This document shows, in pieces, positions 6,847-10,393 of a DNA stretch of 10,393 bases. Position 1 is the stretch's first letter. The number at the start of each line of letters is the position of its first letter. The notes under the pieces were generated by a model. The model was not told the origin of the DNA, ran no database searches, and saw nothing but the letters and a program-made list of their open reading frames with translations. Source of the DNA: Bacteroidales bacterium. GTDB lineage: Bacteria; Bacteroidota; Bacteroidia; Bacteroidales; B18-G4. A program made the position numbers and the translations under genes. The stretch spans positions 1 to 10,393 of the forward strand of contig JAUXCL010000074.1 of assembly GCA_030618905.1 (NCBI GenBank), read 5' to 3'.

Positions 6847-7617
6847 ATGAAAAACATTGAAAACAGCCTCGTTGCATTAATTGACCGAAAACTTAGTGGT
6901 GAGATGATGGAGGATGAGTTGAAGCAGTTTGATGAACTGTTAAACTCGGACCCTTCTGTTGCAGAAGACTATCACCTTCACATGGAATTAGAGGCTGCCA
7001 TCGGGGAAACAGACGTGATGGATATCAGAAAAAATCTTGATCACGTCTACGAATCAACGCAGATCGAGAAGGAACAGCCTTCCATAGTCCGGTCATTATT
7101 CAGGAGTAAACTACACCGGATTGCGGCGGCGGCCTTTACGATTATCATTATGCTGGGCGCAGTATCATTCTTTTTGCTCAATACGCAAAACCCAGTTTCC
7201 AATGACAACCTGTTCAAGATTTATTATCAGCCTGATGCAGCATTACTGATTCGTGGTCATTCTGAAGACAAACTGCTCATTGAGGGATTCCAGAAATATG
7301 AAAACAGGGATTACTCCGGAGCATTGGTGATTTTCACTGAGATCCTCAGCAAGGATCCTAACAATATTCCTGTACAGTTTTATGCAGGTATATCCAATAT
7401 TGAATCGGGAAAATACAGAAATGCATTGAAACCATTCAATTATATTGTTAGCCACAACCATAACCTTTATGTTGAAAAGGCCAGGTGGTATGCCGGATTA
7501 TGTTATCTCAAGCTAAATGATAATGATAAGGCAATGGAGATCTTTAAGGAGATCAGCACCAGCAACAGTACGTATAAGTACAAGGCTAAGAATATCATCA
7601 AGAGCATCAGGAGCTAG
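6847..7617 (+). CDS. Single-pass membrane TPR protein, probable anti-sigma partner
   Basis: This 256-residue protein has three parts. Residues 1-60 are an acidic helical segment (with LIDRKLSGEM at 11-20 and LLNSDPSVAEDY at 31-42) resembling the cytoplasmic N-terminus of Bacteroidota anti-sigma proteins, but without the HxxxCxxC zinc motif. Residues about 92-112 are one transmembrane helix preceded by basic residues (RSKLHR, 86-91), which predicts N-in, C-out. Residues about 143-240 hold roughly three TPR units, starting with EGFQKYENRDYSGALVIFTE (146-165). A short LFKIYYQPD segment (122-130) links the helix to the TPRs. It follows the sigma gene in an operon-like arrangement and overlaps the convergent TPR-CHAT gene by 11 nt. 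The parsimonious inference is that it holds the sigma factor at the membrane and senses a periplasmic partner through its TPRs. Binding to sigma is not shown by the sequence, and it could instead be a scaffold. Confidence 0.75.
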   Translation: MKNIENSLVALIDRKLSGEMMEDELKQFDELLNSDPSVAEDYHLHMELEAAIGETDVMDIRKNLDHVYESTQIEKEQPSIVRSLFRSKLHRIAAAAFTIIIMLGAVSFFLLNTQNPVSNDNLFKIYYQPDAALLIRGHSEDKLLIEGFQKYENRDYSGALVIFTEILSKDPNNIPVQFYAGISNIESGKYRNALKPFNYIVSHNHNLYVEKARWYAGLCYLKLNDNDKAMEIFKEISTSNSTYKYKAKNIIKSIRS

Positions 7618-10393
7618 CGCAGGTCTTTCTTCGTTTCATGCATATGAAGAAAGCTATTATGCATAACAGGGTCAGCCCGGCTCCACTTATGACAAACCAT
7701 AAACTGAGGCTGTGACTGCTGTAGATAGGATCAGCCCTGCCAATACTCACATAGGCGGCCCAGAGGTAAGGGTGAGCTCTCAGCTGGTCGGCATTAGCGA
7801 GGTATTCTAATTTTGCTTTCCTGAGGGCTTCATCAATCGCATCCCCTTCTGACAAGAACTTATAAAAGCGGACCATCAGTTCGGAACCGGACCTGTCCTC
7901 AACAGCCCATAAGGTCATAATGATACTTGGTACCCCGGCATAGATAAACCCCCTGGCCAGGCTCATGATCCCCTCCCCTTTCTGCAATTTACCGTACCCG
8001 GTATTACAGGCGCTGAGTACCGCTAAACGGGCATTCAACTCCATATTGTATATTTCATATGTATTCAACAGGCCGTCATTATTCTCCAGGGTGTCGTTAG
8101 TCAGCGTGAAAACCAGCTGGGAAAACATGGGATTTTCATCATTGATCAGGGTATGCATGGCAAAGTGAAGGATGTCAAAGTTGCCCGCATGGGTCCAGAA
8201 GACTTCTTCAGTGGCATCATAATCGAGATAGATCTCAGCATCCAGGATCTCTGATATGCCCGTGATTTCTTCATTTAAATATTTAAGTGGTACCAGGTAG
8301 TCGATATAATCCCGGGAAGCCAGAAATTTTGCAGTATCGATCTCGTCAAGGTTTTCATAGGTGGGTGCAAAGGCCAGCAATTTGTTCTCCCTTGGTTCGA
8401 CGTCACTTTCCTGGAAATACAACAAGGTGGCAGAATAGGAATAATTTACCTGGTTATTGTAGATCATGTATTTTAAGTCCCTGAAGTCCATTCTGGTCAT
8501 GTCCGGTATTTCTGTCAATAAAGCTTCAAAAGGCAGGTAGCCCAGTTTGTCATCAGGAATAATGCTCAGCTTATCCTTTTCAATATGTTGATAGATGTCG
8601 CCAAATAATGTCTGGAAGAGTCCCGAGGAACTGTTTGCAAATTGCAGGTATTGCTCATAATTCGTATTCGCAAACTGGTTGTCCTTCAGGAAATTGATCA
8701 GAAAATCAAGCTGTTCATAAAAAACCGAATCAATGTCCTTTTTAAGCAATTCAATATAGTCATCCCTGATGACTGTAATATATAAAGCCTGGTCTGTAAG
8801 CGTATATTCCACGACCGCTTCATCAGAATCAAGATGATCGCGCACCTCCTGTACGGTAATTACCCTTTGATCGTATTTGAGCGCATAATACTCAGGAAAA
8901 GTATTTTGCATGTACATCAGCAGGCTGTCGTACTGTTTGCTTAAATCCAGTATTTTAAGCTGCCAGAGGTTGATCTTGCTGGAGTCTGCCAGGGATTTTT
9001 GCCTTTCCTCATAAATCTTTTTCTTGTAAAAGTCAGTTTCAGCAAGGACGTCCCTCTCCTGGCTTTGCACACCCACAGGGATACCATATATTTTTTTGTT
9101 TTCAACATCCGACAGTGCGGAAGAAACCAGGGCCGCTTTTCCCTTTTCTGCATACTCAAAGGCATCGCTTTTATACTGATCATTCCCGCTTGCCTGGTAA
9201 GCATGATAGGCAATGTCAATGGCTTCATTGAAAGTCTGCCGTGCATTATTCGTCAGGAAAAGTTTACTCTCTTCATTTAAAAAGCCCCCGCGGATCTTTG
9301 CGATCAGGTCGATGACAAGATCGTATGAACCCAGGCACTTATCAAGCACATGTCCCTGTGGGTCCGGGGTGTTGAAATAATATGCATTAAGGGTAGAAGC
9401 CTTCTCCCTGATAATGTTCAGCAGCTTGATCTCTGCATTTAATTCATCTATTCCGGGATTGATGAAGATATTGGTATCAGTAAATTCCCCGACAGAACAA
9501 ATTAATGCCAACTGGTATTTTTCCAGGGCTTTCCTGTACTCCTGCTGTGTCCGGTAATAATTCCCTTCCTGAAGAAAGATATTGGCCAGAAATTGGTTCA
9601 TTTCCCCGTAATTGCGGATAAAGATATCTTCCGCTTTACGGAAATAAGCCAGGCCTTCCTGATCGAGCCCCTGCAGGATCTTCAGCTGCCCGTAGTTGAT
9701 GTAGGATTCGGCAAGCTTAAAGTAATCTTCTCCGTAATACCTGATCTTGTTCTGAATGGAAAGGCCATAATACTTCTCTGCCATGGCATACTCGCCCATG
9801 GCCTGGTAGACCAGGGCAACGTTGGTATAGGCACCGGAAAGTTGTTTGGGCTGGTATTCACTCTTGATCTCTATGCTTTTCTCAAAGGCATCCAGGGCAT
9901 TCTGCAGGGAGCCCTGCCGCAGGTAGATGATGCCAAGGTTATTGTATACCTGTCCGATACTTGTCTGGTTTTCCCCGGTTTCCAGGAAAAGGTTTAATGC
10001 ATTGTTGTAGTATTTCAGGGCCTGGAAATAATCGCCTTTGTCTTTGTATGTAATCCCCTTGTTATTGTATATACCAGCTAATTGAGCAATGTTATTATCA
10101 TAATCCTTCAGAAATAATTTTTCTGCCGCATTAAAATATTCCAATGCCTGATCATATTTTCCTTGAACTCGAAAAAGAAGACCTAAATTATTATATGACT
10201 GGGCATATTCAGGATCTTCATTGATAGCTAAAAGGAAGAATTCTTCGGCTTTATCAAAATCGCCAATCATGGCATGTTGCCTGCCCTGCTGATGAAAGGA
10301 TTGGGCAGGGGAATCCTGGCCCATTGCTTCGGTAGGGGCAATAAAAATACCTGTGATAAAAAATGCTATTATCACAAGAAAAAAACATGCTAC
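7607..10393 (-). CDS. Exported TPR-CHAT caspase-like protease, membrane anchored (5' end outside window)
   Basis: The frame is open to the window edge. Numbering here counts from an in-frame GTG at 10375 (922 residues), but the six upstream codons continue the hydrophobic signal-peptide core, so the true start lies beyond 10393. After the signal peptide (to about residue 19) come about seven TPRs (roughly 24-57, 58-91, 100-133, 140-173, 180-213, 222-256, 264-297), a less clear helical region (300-500), and a CHAT domain (about 515-880). The CHAT peptidase pair is intact: His741 in LHFAMH (736-741) and Cys790 in LSACNTG (787-793). Also typical are LARGFIYAGVPSIIMTLWAV (806-825) and HPYLWAAYVSIG (868-879). 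A hydrophobic helix (about 889-912) and the basic tail KRRK (914-917) predict a C-terminal anchor with the catalytic part in the periplasm. CHAT proteins are caspase-like cysteine peptidases; the substrate here is unknown. The neighbouring sigma/TPR pair suggests a signalling role. Confidence 0.92.
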   Translation of the reverse strand, partial: VACFFLVIIAFFITGIFIAPTEAMGQDSPAQSFHQQGRQHAMIGDFDKAEEFFLLAINEDPEYAQSYNNLGLLFRVQGKYDQALEYFNAAEKLFLKDYDNNIAQLAGIYNNKGITYKDKGDYFQALKYYNNALNLFLETGENQTSIGQVYNNLGIIYLRQGSLQNALDAFEKSIEIKSEYQPKQLSGAYTNVALVYQAMGEYAMAEKYYGLSIQNKIRYYGEDYFKLAESYINYGQLKILQGLDQEGLAYFRKAEDIFIRNYGEMNQFLANIFLQEGNYYRTQQEYRKALEKYQLALICSVGEFTDTNIFINPGIDELNAEIKLLNIIREKASTLNAYYFNTPDPQGHVLDKCLGSYDLVIDLIAKIRGGFLNEESKLFLTNNARQTFNEAIDIAYHAYQASGNDQYKSDAFEYAEKGKAALVSSALSDVENKKIYGIPVGVQSQERDVLAETDFYKKKIYEERQKSLADSSKINLWQLKILDLSKQYDSLLMYMQNTFPEYYALKYDQRVITVQEVRDHLDSDEAVVEYTLTDQALYITVIRDDYIELLKKDIDSVFYEQLDFLINFLKDNQFANTNYEQYLQFANSSSGLFQTLFGDIYQHIEKDKLSIIPDDKLGYLPFEALLTEIPDMTRMDFRDLKYMIYNNQVNYSYSATLLYFQESDVEPRENKLLAFAPTYENLDEIDTAKFLASRDYIDYLVPLKYLNEEITGISEILDAEIYLDYDATEEVFWTHAGNFDILHFAMHTLINDENPMFSQLVFTLTNDTLENNDGLLNTYEIYNMELNARLAVLSACNTGYGKLQKGEGIMSLARGFIYAGVPSIIMTLWAVEDRSGSELMVRFYKFLSEGDAIDEALRKAKLEYLANADQLRAHPYLWAAYVSIGRADPIYSSHSLSLWFVISGAGLTLLCIIAFFICMKRRKTCASS
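7625..7653. repeat. 8-bp inverted repeat just past the sigma/TPR operon stop
   Basis: CTTTCTTC (7625-7632) and GAAGAAAG (7646-7653) form a perfect 8-bp stem with a 13-nt loop, starting 7 nt after the TPR protein's stop codon. It lies inside the end of the TPR-CHAT coding region, where it encodes the basic tail. No U-tract follows on the plus strand, so it may stabilise or end the operon transcript only weakly. A 10-bp palindrome, TTATGCATAA, follows at 7657-7666. Confidence 0.35.

Noticed and set aside
9593..9997. Plus-strand 134-codon frame inside the TPR region of the TPR-CHAT gene
   Set aside because: It lies fully within a gene with clear TPR motifs, has no ribosome site and resembles no known family. 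It is explained by codon bias of the opposite strand.
10373..10375. GTG as the start of the TPR-CHAT gene
   Set aside because: The six codons upstream to the window edge are open and encode more of the hydrophobic signal-peptide core. The nearby ATG at 10388-10386 is in a different frame. The real start is most likely outside the window.
7607..10393. Type III-E CRISPR TPR-CHAT (Csx29-like) system
   Set aside because: There is no CRISPR array and no gRAMP/Cas7-11 gene in the window. The protein carries a signal peptide and membrane anchor, which do not fit a cytoplasmic CRISPR effector partner.

Overview
The window looks like a chromosomal segment of a member of the Bacteroidota (Bacteroidales-like). 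The evidence is: a DUF4293 membrane protein beside rho; a Rho with a long basic insertion after its N-terminal domain; Bacteroidota-type Mpl and sigma factor sequences; several TAnnTTTG promoter -7 elements; starts that mostly lack a Shine-Dalgarno sequence; and moderate, rather AT-rich base composition. Nothing in the sequence fixes genus or species. I saw no tRNA, rRNA, insertion sequence, CRISPR array or phage gene.

Layout. Positions 1-372 hold the 3' end of a YfcE/MJ0936-like metallophosphoesterase (+). 385-849 (-) is a four-helix DUF4293 protein. Divergent from it is rho (1078-2742, +). Convergent with rho, only 6 nt away, is mpl (2749-4113, -), a Mur ligase that recycles murein tripeptide. 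Divergent from mpl across a compact double promoter is cysH (4198-4914, +), an iron-sulfur adenylyl-sulfate reductase. Then come an exported endonuclease/exonuclease/phosphatase-fold protein (4945-5991, -), a two-gene unit made of an ECF-type sigma factor (6242-6823, +) and a single-pass membrane TPR protein with an anti-sigma-like N-terminus (6847-7617, +), and finally a large TPR-CHAT caspase-like protein (7607-10393, -) whose 5' end lies beyond the window.

The first two thirds are ordinary housekeeping genes: transcription termination, cell-wall recycling and sulfur assimilation. The part most worth attention is 6242-10393. There a sigma factor, a membrane protein with a cytoplasmic anti-sigma-like segment and outward-facing TPRs, and an exported, membrane-anchored TPR-CHAT protease with an intact His/Cys pair sit side by side, with 3' ends overlapping by 11 nt. 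I infer, without proof, a transmembrane signalling module in which the protease and the TPR protein meet in the periplasm and control the sigma factor.

Genes alternate strand almost throughout. The four convergent junctions have gaps of 12, 6 and 30 nt and an 11 nt overlap, and none holds a convincing intrinsic terminator. The two intergenic gaps of more than 200 nt (850-1077 and 5992-6241) contain candidate promoters and AT-rich sequence, and I see no RNA gene in them.
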